A DNA stretch of 64,000 bases from Chamaecrista fasciculata (taxonomy: Eukaryota > Streptophyta > Magnoliopsida > Fabales > Fabaceae). The notes beneath the pieces were generated by a model. The model was not told the origin of the DNA and made no database searches. It saw only the letters and a list, made by a program, of their open reading frames with translations. Positions 1 through 12,500 of the stretch are shown here, one piece after another. The DNA lies in the NCBI GenBank assembly GCA_003254925.1, contig QANZ01027232.1, forward strand, positions 200,989-264,988, written 5' to 3'. The stretch's first letter is position 1; the number at the start of each line of letters is the position of its first letter. Made by a program: the position numbers and the translations under genes.

Positions 1-335
1 GGGGGTGAATAAGAAAAAGAGGAAGAAAAAAGAAAAAATGATGAGTGGAGAGAGAAAGTTGTAAGTGTAATAAATGAGGGTATTGAAAATTACTATTTTG
101 CTAAATAGTTTTTTTATATTTGTATTAGAGTATAGGTAATTATAGGTATTTGAGTAGGGGTATGTTAGTAATTGGATATGAAATATGTAATGAAATGAGT
201 TTGTAATGAAGTGATATTTTTGTAATGACTTTATAATTAGAAAACAAACACCCATATAGCACTGTAGCTTAAGTTATGTAAAGAAAAGAGAAATAATAAA
301 ATTATAATGACTTTATATTGTTAAACCAAACACAC
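1..335. repeat. MITE-like repeat cut by the window edge
   Basis: An AT-rich segment with repeated GTAATGAAATG-like words that ends in CCAAACACACCC. A second copy lies at about 38158-38510, matching over long stretches (for example around 95-175 versus 38255-38335). A related segment starting GGGTGTGTTTGG lies at 36493. The ends resemble hAT-type MITE termini, which is inference. No coding content. Confidence 0.6.
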
Positions 336-1609
336 CCTAAGTGTGAACTTCCCTCTGCGTGAAAACCGCTCCCATAAGAAAAGAAAATGGTTCTCCATCG
401 TCTAACCCCTTCCATCATCTAATTCTTCAATCAATCTAATGGAAGAGACCAATTTTGATTAATTGAAATTACTTTCTTCACATTATCATTATTCTATTTT
501 TCTTAGTTATTAGATATGATTATTTTTTTTTATCAAATATATCATTACTTCTTATTGTTCTTTTCTTTTTGAGTATATGGGTGATTTAACTATCTCTCTA
601 CCTTTCTAAGTGTATGAGAAAAATTATTTTAATTGAGTTTGTTTGGTTGACTTTAATGAAGATTGTTCGTCGAAATCCTGTTGATTACCAGTTGTGATCG
701 TTTCTGCTTCTAGCAAATCTTTTTATCTTATAGCAATTTGATTGAAGAAGGCAAGTTCTTAGAAAATATGTCTCGTTAGTTGAGTCTTGCCCCATCCTCT
801 TTTCTTAGTTATTTGATTGTATGGTTAATTTCTTTGATGATTTCAAACTCTTCCGATGTTGAATGATTGTCTTTTGATATTTTTTTTGTTAGTTTTCTTG
901 TATTGTTAAAAAAATCAACATATATAAAATATCATTATCTTGAAGAATGTGGTATTATATATAAAATATCATTTCTTGTTTTGCTCAAAATATTTTTAGA
1001 AATTACAAAATAGCCCAGATCAAATGCGGTGTTCACAATAGTGTAAACAAACAAATTAGTATCGTGTGACAACATTTACATTCTTTAAATATTAATTTCT
1101 TGGTAAAATTAATTTATGATTAAATTTAATAATGGTTTAAATAAACCTACAGTGTTATCTGAAGACAAAAATAATTAACTTTTTGAATAACTATATATAT
1201 TCATATATTCTAAATTTGTAAATATTGTAAAGGTCCTTAATTAATTATCGTTGAATAAATTGTTTCTTTTTTTTAAAAAAATATTTTCTTCGTATCATTA
1301 ATAAGTGATTGTAGTTCTTTGATGAACGAATATAGTGATATTATCACGTATCAAAAATATTTTATTTTCATTAATTCAATATCAATTCTCCAAACTCTCC
1401 ATATAATTTGTAACAAAATAACACGTATAATCCACATATATAAAATATCATTATCTTGAAGAATGTGGTATTATATACAGAAATTGAGTTATCGATTGAT
1501 TACATCACTAATTTTAATATTCAGAAAATCAATTCTTATAATCTTACCCAATTTTCAGTCTTTTTTTTTTAATAAGTGGATTTGGACGGTCTAGCCTGTA
1601 TTTCCCTAC
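336..1609. other. Intergenic, AT-rich, no gene seen
   Basis: No coding exon is recognisable on either strand. The only structure noted is a 44-bp direct repeat, at 918-961 and again at 1434-1477. Confidence 0.6.
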
Positions 1610-1798
1610 GGAAATGGATCCTCTAGAGTTCCTTTCTCTACATTTCTTGTAGAGTATGAGAGAGAAAGGAAGAGAAAAGAAGAGAGAGAAAAATGAAATT
1701 TAGTTTTTGTATATTTTTATTTTATGGAATCCATATTTTTAGTCTAACTCCACAAGAAATGCATGGGAAAGAACTCTAGAGGATCCAAATCCATTTCC
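1610..1798. mobile_element. 189-bp MITE-like element with inverted ends
   Basis: The left end begins GGAAATGGATCCTCTAGAG. The reverse complement of the right end begins GGAAATGGATTTGGATCC and continues with the same CTCTAGAGTTC block, so the two arms pair over roughly 50 bp with small gaps. CTAC flanks both sides (1606-1609 and 1799-1802) and may be a short target duplication. No coding capacity. The superfamily is not assigned. Confidence 0.55.
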
Positions 1799-1802
1799 CT
1801 AC

Positions 1803-3434
1803 ATCTTTGGCTGTATTTGTGATCAATCTGTTTAATTAATGTCACTTTCGTGGACCGCTTCAACTTAAAATGGGAGGAGACCATTTTTGGAAGCAACACA
1901 TGCGTTAATGAAGATATATACAATTGGATGCTACTTGAACTTCCAGAAATTATTATAATGGTTTGATTTTTAAAAGTGTCAACTTGGAGATAGTTCTACC
2001 TGTTTTTTTTTTCTTTAATTTGGACGAACTTTAATTATTCACAAAATTAGGTATATGGTATGTTGACATTAATTATTAAATAGTTAATTGACTTCAAATT
2101 AATTATGTGATGTGATGAGAAAATTAATAACATAATAACCCAATCCACCCTGGAGTTTTCTTTGCTGATTAGATAAGTCCTAGCAATTACCAATCAGGTC
2201 CTCTACGTATTTAATTACTTCCGAATTAATTAATCCACCATTTCTCCATTCCATCATTTTCACAAAAATTGCCTACCTAATATTTTCTTTATTTTTTAAA
2301 GTTAAGTCGGGATGTAAAACAAAATCAAGTTGCGTTAAATACTTCAGAGAGTATATCATATTTATAAAAATTAACAACTTGACTCTGATCATTTTTGGAT
2401 GGCATTAGTCATGTGGGAATCAGTTGAAATAATTTTTAAGGTTAAATTAATCCAGTATTCTTCATAGTTTATATAAATTTGTAATTGAGTATTTTATTTA
2501 TAGTCGTGGCATTTTCATCATGTAAAAATAAGAAAATAAGAGGAAGAAATAAACAGCATACAGAGTATGGAATATGATAACTGTTAAGAAATCAGAAGAG
2601 TATTTTAGCCACCAAAGGTCCATAAAAACAAAATATAAGTATAACTTGAACAAGGGAGAGCCCCTAACAACAGTTCCAAACAGAAAAAAAAAATATTTTT
2701 ATAGAGAACAAATTGACCTTTTAGCCTCCAAAAAATAAATGTAGTCGGGTCTTTAGAATTGGATTTCCCTTTGTTAAAAACAAGAAGGAAAGGAATGAAT
2801 GTCCCATTTTGATTTAATCATCCAGATATATTTTTTTAGAGAAACTATATATAACACTATTGAATTAACATTTAATTATAGTTGATATGTGTTAACTTAA
2901 AGAGTAACTCAAATACAGAAGTGAATTTTATCACGGTTACGTGTAGTTTCTACTTTTTTATTTTCCGTCAACATTAATTCCTTACAAAGAAAAATAAAAA
3001 ATAAAAAATAGAAGATAGCTTCTCCGGGAATGATGTTGAATTTCTTAAATTGCAAGTGAAGAAACACCGAGAGAGTTGAGGTAAAAATGTAGGTAAAGTA
3101 AAATAACATGAGAGTCTGTCTACCCGACAAGGAGTTATAATCTGATACAGAAAAGGATAAGATTACAAGGATAGCTTAGCAGCCACATTATGTGTACGAA
3201 TTCATCAGAGATTTGAGAGAGTAATTGAATCATGTAAATTTCTATCAAGTCTTAGTTCGACCATTAGATCATTCTGAGCAAGCATTTCTTGAGGTTGAAA
3301 ATCTTGTTTATTACACAAACTTGCAAAAAACTGACAATTCACTTCATCTATGATAATGTATAACTTACAGAAATTTGGTGTAAATACAGCATAGACACAC
3401 ACACACATTGAAGATCACTTCCAAAAATAACAAA
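1803..3434. other. Intergenic stretch downstream of SINAT
   Basis: AT-rich sequence with short open frames only and no recognisable domain. The part nearest 3434 probably contains the SINAT 3' UTR, since the gene is read leftwards and stops at 3435. Confidence 0.5.
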
Positions 3435-6400
3435 TCAGCTACAAAGATTAGGAATGCACACCCCAGCATCAGGATTCTGTTGTTCCTTCCATATTCTTCC
3501 TGTGACTCTGAGCTTCAGCTCCTTCCTATCTCCACCTGAGAAGAAGAGGGCCATGTTTCGTTGGATGATGAGGCCGTCGTGGCTATCCCTAACTTTACGG
3601 TGGCTATCACGGACGCTTCGGGGAGTACCTTCCCATATAAGTTTCCTGCCATTTCCCCCTACCTCTAGGCTATAGCTATAGTTTCGAGCTTCATTCTCGT
3701 CACCCATGAATCGAAGGAATGCCATGTAAACGGGGGCCATCCCGAGCTGAAAAGCTTCAAAGTGAAGGCAGAAGTACTGGCCAAAACAATGAAATACCTA
3801 CCAAAGGTTTTAAAAGTGAAAATTGAGAAAGGGTCAGAAAACAGGAGAATCAGAAATAATGCTGAGACAAAGCTGACTATTTAATTGGTTTCCTGATCAG
3901 CTGAGCCTTAAAGATTGTTGATCCATATGAAACAGAGAAATATTAGAAAAGCAATCATAATAATCCATTAGCTGATTAGCCACCACAGCATAAATTTCTT
4001 TTGCAGCGATCTTTATCCAGAACTTCCCACCAACAGAGGTATAGTTTGATGAGCAATTGATAGTAATGGTAGCATACTTAAGTTGTATGATAAGTTCATC
4101 AGTTATTTAAGATTCAAAGGAAATGTGATTTGAACATAAAAAATATGACAGTAATAACAATCAACCCCCTAGAAGAAAAAAAAAAAAGAAAAAAGTAAAA
4201 GTCTTACTGTGAGCATCCACGTTGCATTCTCTACTTCGCGAGGATTGGACTTGACATAACGATGGTTGAAAGTGCAACCTGTGTGCATGTCTACCTTGTG
4301 ATCATCCCTCAAATGAGCAACGAGGAAAGGAATATCACCGACGACAGAGCATTCGGACCCAGCATATGGACAATTATAGGGTCTGAAATTGCAGACTGTC
4401 TCATGCTTGAGTTTGCTGTAGTACGGAAAGATTTCGGGACATCCGAGGGAATAGTACTTGCATGGTAACTCAAGTGATTCAGCCACCTTCTCCAGTGCTA
4501 GACACCTAATATCTCCAAGCTCTTGTCTACAGGTCGGACATCGGTTGTGAACTCTTGTTTTGCATGTGGAACACAATGTGTGCCCATTGTGGCACTGAAA
4601 CAAGCTTATTGTCACTTTTTGAATTAAGAAAAAAAATCCAGGGAAATTACCAAAATGTAAGCATGAAAAAACACAAAATTAGAACGGAGTCAGTGTTTCA
4701 ATTTTGATATTATTAACTTTTATTCACCTCAAATGAAGAAACAGGGACAAGAACTGGAATATAAGAAAGATTAGAACATTGACCTATAAAACACCCACTG
4801 ACCCACTGCTTCTAAAATTATTTCAGTTCTTTGGAGAAATATTACTACTCGACATTTTTGTTTTAAAAAAAAATTGAGATTAAAGTAAATTCTACTGCCC
4901 AAAATAAAATTTTTAGCACTTAGAAAAATTCCAAAAAGCAGTTTGTTTTTGGGGGTACACAATGGAGCAAGGGTTCAACATAACACCACTAAACAAGTCA
5001 CACACCTTATCACTAGACCACAACTTAGTGGGCTGGTCGGGTTATTTTTTTATTAATTATTACTATGGCTCAAAGAGAACTTTATTAAGAATCCAAAAGA
5101 ATTGTTAAAGACTGTAGAGAAAAGTAATCATCCTCCAAGGCCTTCAAGGTCGAGCATTTCTTGCACAGTAGATGGGGAGAAGACACTAATAGTAAGCTTC
5201 AAATTCCTGTTTCATCCCATCTATGACATATTGTCCACAAAAAGTACTACCCAATCAGATAATCTGAAGTCTGAACACTAAAAGGCATTTAGGTTTCCAC
5301 TTCGAGAGTCAAGAACATATCATATCAGTAACTTCCTTAATAACCTCCGAACATGGTTTCTATATGTGCGTTGAATGTCACACCAGTCCAGTATGGAATT
5401 CACACTCCTGCAACTCTTCAGCTATGGGAGAAAACATATCCTAAATGGCGAGTTTCTGTTATTTTGCATGTTTGACACATCCTTTCAAGTTTTACAATAA
5501 TCTCCAATTCAGAAATATAGCTCATGACTAGTTGCCAAGTTGTTCAATAAAACTCCTATCACCATTCAATTTTCCATATGTACTATGAAGGTTCTGTTCA
5601 AATATACATACATGCCTTGTTTTATTTTCCAATATTCAGGCGTTGATGCAAAAAATATTATTGTGTTCATCATCTCTAAGTTTCAACTTTGTCCATGAGT
5701 TTCAACCTAAGAGTCCAAGACTATTACATCAACATATAGAAGCATTAAAACAAGGCCAAATCTAGAGATAATATACTATCATGATACATCTTCCATGCAT
5801 ATGTAAGTTATTATTACAGATACAATGTTACTCTGGATTACTGATCAGAACCATATACAACCTGAAGCATTTTTCACATTATAAACTGGATATATTTGAT
5901 CTACAAGGTAGAACGGTTGGCATTTTCTGACATGAAAAACAAGTAATCATTTGCCTGACCGACTCAAATAACACCTATTACTGAACTAAACAGTGCAGTT
6001 ACTATAATCCTTTCATGCTAATAATAGTATTCAATCCTTTTCCTCCAATGCACTGGCATGTCTAGAGCTTGAGCACCAAGACAGCAAATCAACTTACAGT
6101 CACTATGTTTAAAAAGAAAAGGCTAAAGTTTCAAGTTTCAACATAAGGGTTTCCCTAACCAATATATCAGTGGGAAAACCAAAGGTTTCAGATTATTATT
6201 GTCAACACGGTGGATTCCTCAACTTGATACCTTTCGAATTTCGCTGCAAGCATTTTAAAATCCTACAAGCACAATTGCTTAGTTTTTTCCCCGTCAACTT
6301 AACATCCTCCTAGACATATAATGCTCTCTCCATATGATCAAAATCCAAAACTCAGAATCTAAATCTAAGGACGAACCAGACCAAAAGTGACAAAACTTAT

Positions 6401-6840
6401 CAATTTCAAGAATTTCTGGAAACCACTCCAGCAAATCCACTCAATCCCACCCCAGAGCCATCAAATTCACCAAACTAGTACGGATAAATAGGGGACTACT
6501 GAAAAGAAAACGAATCCTAACCCCCCATGTACAATTTTACAAGGAAATTACATAAGAAAAACTAAAGGAGATGGAAATCGCTGAAAGAACTGACCTGATG
6601 AATTGGTGGGAACATTGAATTTGTACAGACAGGGCATTCTAGCAACTCGTGAACACTCGTTGCAGGAGCAATGGCCGTAGGACCTATAATATTGTTGTTG
6701 TTATTTGCGCCTCCGTTTCGAGGTTTTGTGGAAGAAAACTCAGAGTGATGATGAGGATGGGGATGAAGACTATGGTGTTGGATCTCATCCTCATCCATGC
6801 CATCCGAGGATGAAACACACTCAATGCTATCCAAGTCCAT
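3435..6840 (-). CDS. SINAT: SINAT-type RING E3 ubiquitin ligase
   Basis: SEVEN IN ABSENTIA homologue, an E3 ligase that ubiquitinates proteins for proteasomal turnover. Coding exons on the minus strand are 6840-6595, 4594-4208 and 3797-3435, all in phase 0, giving 331 aa, the usual SINAT length (about 310-340). Residues 69-107 form a C3HC4 RING (ECPVC, then CHNGHTLC, then CPTC) split by intron 1. A SIAH-type zinc finger follows (PCKYYSLGC, then HETVC, then CPYAGSEC). The C-terminal half is the TRAF-like Sina dimerisation and substrate domain, ending in IPNLCS. The N-terminus is acidic, then His-rich, and contains a run of five Asn. The start is the first ATG (6838-6840), just before DLDSIECVSSSD. 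Intron 1 is about 2 kb. It resembles the SINAT3/4/5 group; which paralogue is not decided. Confidence 0.96.
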
Positions 6841-6843
6841 CAC

Positions 6844-7310
6844 TCACAAAAACCTCCCACAAGTGAAGCAAAGAAAAAAAACCAGTGATCAAAATCAGGA
6901 AATTTCACCAGATTTATCTGGGCATTCCTTCCTTCCTTCCTTCTAAATAATCTTCTCTCCTAAATTCTTGTTTCTCTTCTTCTTTTCCGGGAAAATTCAC
7001 AGAAAAAAAGAGTGAGAAAAAGAAAATAGGAGAAGAAAGATGAGGACTTTCATGGATCGATGAAACGGATGAATGAAGGGGTGGAAATTCCGGCAGAGCA
7101 AAATACTTTCTCTGGAAGAACAGGTTCTTTTCTTCGTTGCTCTCTCTCTCTTTCTCTCTCTACTTTGACCCTCACCCAGGTGTGGAGAGAGAAAAGAATG
7201 TTGGCCGTTAAATTCCAGAAATTAACTAGTAAGTTGGATCCATCCAACGGCGATTAAATTTCAGTTATTTTATTTATTTTTCTTTTTTTTTTATAGAATT
7301 TAACTTTTTG
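6844..7310 (-). promoter_or_regulatory. SINAT 5' flank with CT-rich tract
   Basis: Region upstream of the SINAT start codon. It holds CT/GA-rich runs, notably about 7138-7166, typical of plant core promoters and 5' UTRs. Short open frames in both directions look accidental. No TATA box could be fixed with confidence. Confidence 0.4.
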
Positions 7311-7729
7311 GGCTAAAGTGGAAATTTGGTCCCGTATCTCCTGCTTAGTTCTCAATTTGATCCCATATCTGTTTTTGCTGCACTTTTGGTCTCATATATT
7401 TGGGTTAGGTTCCAATTTGGTCCCATATATTTTTTGTTGTTGATTTGGTCCCATATCTTTGGGTTAATTACAAAATTGATTCTATATTTTTAGGTCAAGT
7501 TTAAAAGTTGTCTCATATCTTTATTAAAAGATAAATGAATGATTAATCAATTCGTAAAGATATGAGACTGATTCTAGAATTTGACTAAAATATATGAGAC
7601 CAAAAATTATATGAGACTGAAATTGGGGCCTTTTGCAAAAATATAGGACCAAAATTTCAAAAAAAAAAACGGTACAGGACCAAATTGAGAACTAAGAAAA
7701 ATATATGAGACCAAATTTGCACTTTGGCC
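7311..7729. mobile_element. Inverted-repeat element of the 'TTTGGTCCCATAT' type
   Basis: The left arm starts GGCTAAAGTGGAAATTTGGTC. The right arm ends in the near complement GACCAAATTTGCACTTTGGCC. Between them the block TTTGGTCCCATATNTTT is repeated in both orientations. This fold-back, non-coding design recurs at 30582-30894, 36166-36475, 46284-46539, 46975-47427 and 57004-57536. It is probably a family of non-autonomous DNA transposons. No clear target duplication was found here. Confidence 0.6.
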
Positions 7730-9541
7730 TTTTTATTTTCTTTTGAAATGTGCTATAGTCCGTAGAATTTCATCTCATTATTTATTTATCTCGTTTGGTT
7801 AGGTAAAAGCAAAACAATACGGTACGGTGTTGTAAATAATTATCTAATAAATAACTACCCGGATTCCAATAACAACTAGATTCTCCACGTGTCAATGATT
7901 TTTCTTCATCATTCAATATTTTTATTCCGATTCAAAATAACTTGTAAATGTAAACCGATAATTCGGGAAAAATACGATTTTTTTTTATCTTAAAACTGAA
8001 AAAAATCATTCTGTTAATCTGTCCGCTAAATGTTTGACTTTTTTTTTTTTATGCTTATGTACATTCTTCCCTGGCATTCTCTTTTGTAAATTGTAAAAAA
8101 TGTACCTTTTTAGGTGAATGTCTTTATATTAAGTAGGAAAAACAATTAGAAGGTTAAGCAGAAAAATCAGTTACAGTGTTAATTAAACTATTACTAGTAT
8201 AAAACAAACACAGTTTGAACTTTTCTTTCCAATTAAATAATATTGTTATCTTAATATGGACAGCCAGGCGTCATATCATATTCTCGTAGATGTAACGCTG
8301 CAATCAAAGGGAAGCACAAAAATGGACATAAATGAGTATGAATGAAGTGTATTTATTTATTTATTTGATTTAGTTCTTATTTTTCTGTCATCACTTCAAT
8401 GTTTGTCACCCACCCAACTTAAGAGCCTTTTGGTAGGAATGATGAAGGCTAAGGGCTAATAGGTCCTACCAATACCTTTCTTTAGGGTAAACGTGGCTTG
8501 CTATAGTGTTTCATTAATTAATTGTTAATTAATTAATATTACGCAATTTGCAATACAAGATGTAGATCCCTAGATTGGGAAAACAGTAATCATTTAGGGG
8601 TAGCTAGACATCATGATTATATCTATGGGGAATGATTTTCAATATCTCAAACACATTTCTTTTTTAGTATTTTTTTTTATAAATATTACTATAGTCTAGA
8701 ATGTTTTTTAATTTTCGTGAGCAACTAATTCCTCATTCCAAGGACGAAGTTTAAAAGCGTGATTTATGACTAATTTAAGATTTGTTAATTTAGGTATAAT
8801 CATAAAAACAACACAAGGAGAGTTCACCTACCATTACATAGTCTCAGCAACTAGCATTTACACACATGGTTAGGAGGAATCTTTCATATTAAATTTGTAA
8901 AATTTGCATTCTTACGTTTTAATTTCGACAAAAATCTATAACTTGGATAATTCTGGATAAAAGATTCGATGGTATGAATTGGTTGACCCAGGACGGCATC
9001 TTTTATTATTTTGAAGGTTTCAGCATTCAAAAGCATCTTCGCCAGGTTTGTTATAAGAAAACTTATCATGAATCATGGTGGCCACTTCTACATACAATAA
9101 TTATTATCCAGCCACTAACGTCGTAATCATAATTTCTGCACGTAAGGGCAACGAAACGAAGACTACAACGTATACTAATTATTATTTTATTAAGCGATGC
9201 ACATTCAGCACATGATGATGAGCTTCATCTTAGTTTCCATACTTAATAAAAAGCAAATATGCAAGAACTAAGTTATTTTCATTTCATCCAGCTTGAGATC
9301 CTGCACTTGTTAGAACTTGCATCAATCTCAAGCTAGCTAGATTTATCTGCTGAATTCCCAAGGCATATGCATACATTATGATCACTTAGATATACATTTT
9401 TGGCTGATCATTGTCCCAAAATTTAACACTTGCCAATCATCATGGGGCATTTGATATGACAGCATATTTAAATTTAAATTATTCAATAAATTTATGGTCT
9501 CGTTATGTACAAAAATAACTATAATATATATCAGCAAAAGG
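7730..9541. other. Intergenic stretch between SINAT and CLPX
   Basis: No recognisable gene. AT-rich, with a TTAATTAA-rich palindromic stretch near 8513-8541. The segment nearest 9541 should include the 3' UTR of CLPX, which is read leftwards. Confidence 0.5.
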
Positions 9542-12500
9542 TTACATGTTGGCAGCAACAATCGAAGGAAGTTCTGCTTCTGTTTCTACTTCATGATCTC
9601 CGTCGGACACATCCATTGACTACAAGCAAAAACAAGCGTTATCAAATTCCCAGCTGCTGGTGTGAACTGTGAAGAATGATACATCACGAGAACAAAGAAT
9701 AATACTTCTTTTTCTTTTGGCCTGAACAAAGAATGATACTTACCTCAGAATTTCTTTTCTGTTCTGCAAGATAACGATCCAGAGCACCCTTTCCATAAAG
9801 GATTTTAGCTCCGCGGCCACGCCCCTCACATTCAACAGCCTCTTCATCAACAACAACGGCATCTATTATATTGTCACCTGTTCTGATATCAGGAATCTGC
9901 AGAACAAAGAAACAAGCTAAGTGGCATGTGATAGTTCCAGATGGAACAAATTCCCAATTCCTACAAAGAGGTAGAGATCCTCAATTCTAGCTCATCACCC
10001 CATATTTTTGCAACACACACACACATATATATAGAGGAAGAGGATAATTATATAGTCTGAATTCTAAAATAACCAGGTGATAAGGTCCTTCAAGTGCTGA
10101 AGATCGTAGACTGGAATGGAAAGACCAATGTCACAAGTCATAACACAATCCACATAGAAAAATTATAAAAATCTTATTATATTATCTATACTAATATATA
10201 AGAGTCACAAAATGAATTTGGTCTCATGGTCTATTCAAGATGCAAACTTTAAAATTAAAATAAGGAAGCCTTACTTTCTGTGGTGGGTAGATATTTGAAG
10301 TTTTAAATGCTCTATTCGCTAAATAAATAATAATAATGAAAAACTGATAATAATAAATAATGGATTGACATGCATGAGTGCACGTCTCAAGACAATGCAG
10401 ATGTCGTTGAAGTGTTACCAAATCTTTCATATTATCCACCCACACTTATTTTATGGGCAACATCTGTGCTCCATATAAACACCAAAATCACAGCGTTCAT
10501 CTTTAGAAGTGACATACCTCGTACATGGCATCTACCAATACATTCTCTAAAATCGACCGCAAGCCCCGAGCACCAGTATTTTTAGATATTGCTTTTCTGG
10601 CTATTGATCTAAGGGCAGTTTCTGTGAAATGCAGCTTTACCTGAAACAAACAACATCTTAGTTCGTGTCAAAACAACCGTTCTTAGCTTATGACAAATTA
10701 TTTAAATCTCCCATCTCCACAACTAACATTACAAAGCAAGAAAGGAGTTTGTTTATAAAAACAATTTAGAAACAAACAAGACAGATTTTCTATAGGACAT
10801 CTGGGGCAATAAAAGCAGTTGGAAAAGAGCTTACTCCATTCATTTGGAACATCTTCTTGTACTGCTTCCCTAGGGCATTCTTTGGTTCTGTGAGGACCTA
10901 TATAGCATATTAAGAAAACCAACAAAAGATTATGATTTTAAATGGTGCAAAAGATTACTTTTACCACAAAAAAAGAAAAAACCTTCTATTAGTATAAATT
11001 AAGTAAACTTGTCTAACTTACTGGAAAGGTAAACAAAAAGAATTAAAAATTTCAGCCCAGCTCGGTGAATACTTGAGTCAAAAAAATACTACGACTCTAC
11101 GAGAATGAATGTCATTCTCACTGAAGGACCCATCATATTTGAATTTTTAACAAAACCAAAAGATTCTAAATCCACAATCAGTTTACTTGTAACATCGCCA
11201 AATGAAAAGGCATAAGCTTCAAGAACATCCGCTCAAGTGAAATAGTCAATTGAATATAGCCTACCTGGATGAGTTGATTTTCAGTTAAAGCTGACAAACT
11301 GACAAGGACAGGAAACCGACCAACAAATTCAGGTATTAAACCATATGCTGTAAGATCACTACTTTCAACCTGCCAAAAATAATTACTTCCAATGATGTAA
11401 AATTTCAAACATGTTAAAGCAGCTTGTTAGTAAATGCCAGCAGTCCAGAATTCCTTGTTAATGAAGAAGCAATAACATCTGTTGCATGTAACCTACTGTT
11501 TCCAATAATGATGATGCAACAGCAGCATCTGTGACACCACCTGCCCTCATGTTTGCCCGAACAGGTGCCCCAAATCCGATAGAAGAATCTTGGTGCCTGA
11601 AAGGGAATCAAGAGAGTCCCAAGTTACATGAGAGACTGCACATTCTGTATCAACAATGGAAGTACAATTTTTTTTTCTTTTAAAAAAAATCTCAAGTCAC
11701 CTTTCAGAGATTGTTTTCTCTAAATCAACAAAAGCTCCCCCAACAATGAAAAGTATATCTTTTGTATCAATCTATGAAGAAACACAGATGGCAGAACAGT
11801 TAAAATTGAATTTAAAACTAAAATTGAAAATAAACAGGTCGGTAATAAATACACAAACCTGTATATTATCACCTCTAGGATGTTTTCGAGCTCCCTTCTC
11901 AGGAACATTGACAACCTTGATTAAAAGGATTATATAAATCAATACAGAAAAGAATTACAAAAACAACAACCGTAAGCAATTGTAAATCAACTACATGCAC
12001 ATGTGCAGTTCTATAAACTGTAAACAAATAACAAGTTCATTCCGAATGATGCTGACACTGAAATGCACGTACTGTTCCTTCTAGCATCTTTAATAATGCC
12101 TGCTGAACACCTTCCCCAGAGACATCTCTACTGATATTAAGGCTCTCAGCCTGGAATGTAAACAATGGAGGATGTAGAAAACAGTGGCAAAAAAGGTTAA
12201 ATTTTATATAAAGATAATGGAAAGAAGGGCACGAGAAGGGGGAACCTTTTTGGTAATCTTATCGACTTCATCAATGTAAACAATGCCTTGTTGAGCAGCT
12301 GCGACATTGTAGTCTGCAACCTGAGAGTATACATGCAGTATTACCGCTAGCAATAAAAAGGCATATGCAATCTTTTGCACTAGGTTTATGGTTCCAAGTT
12401 TACACCAAATCAACTTCTCATGGAGTTTTCTTCAACCAATCCTAGAAGCATCTAAAATGCCAAAAATGGAGATGTCCTTCCGATTTTGAATTATAAATTG

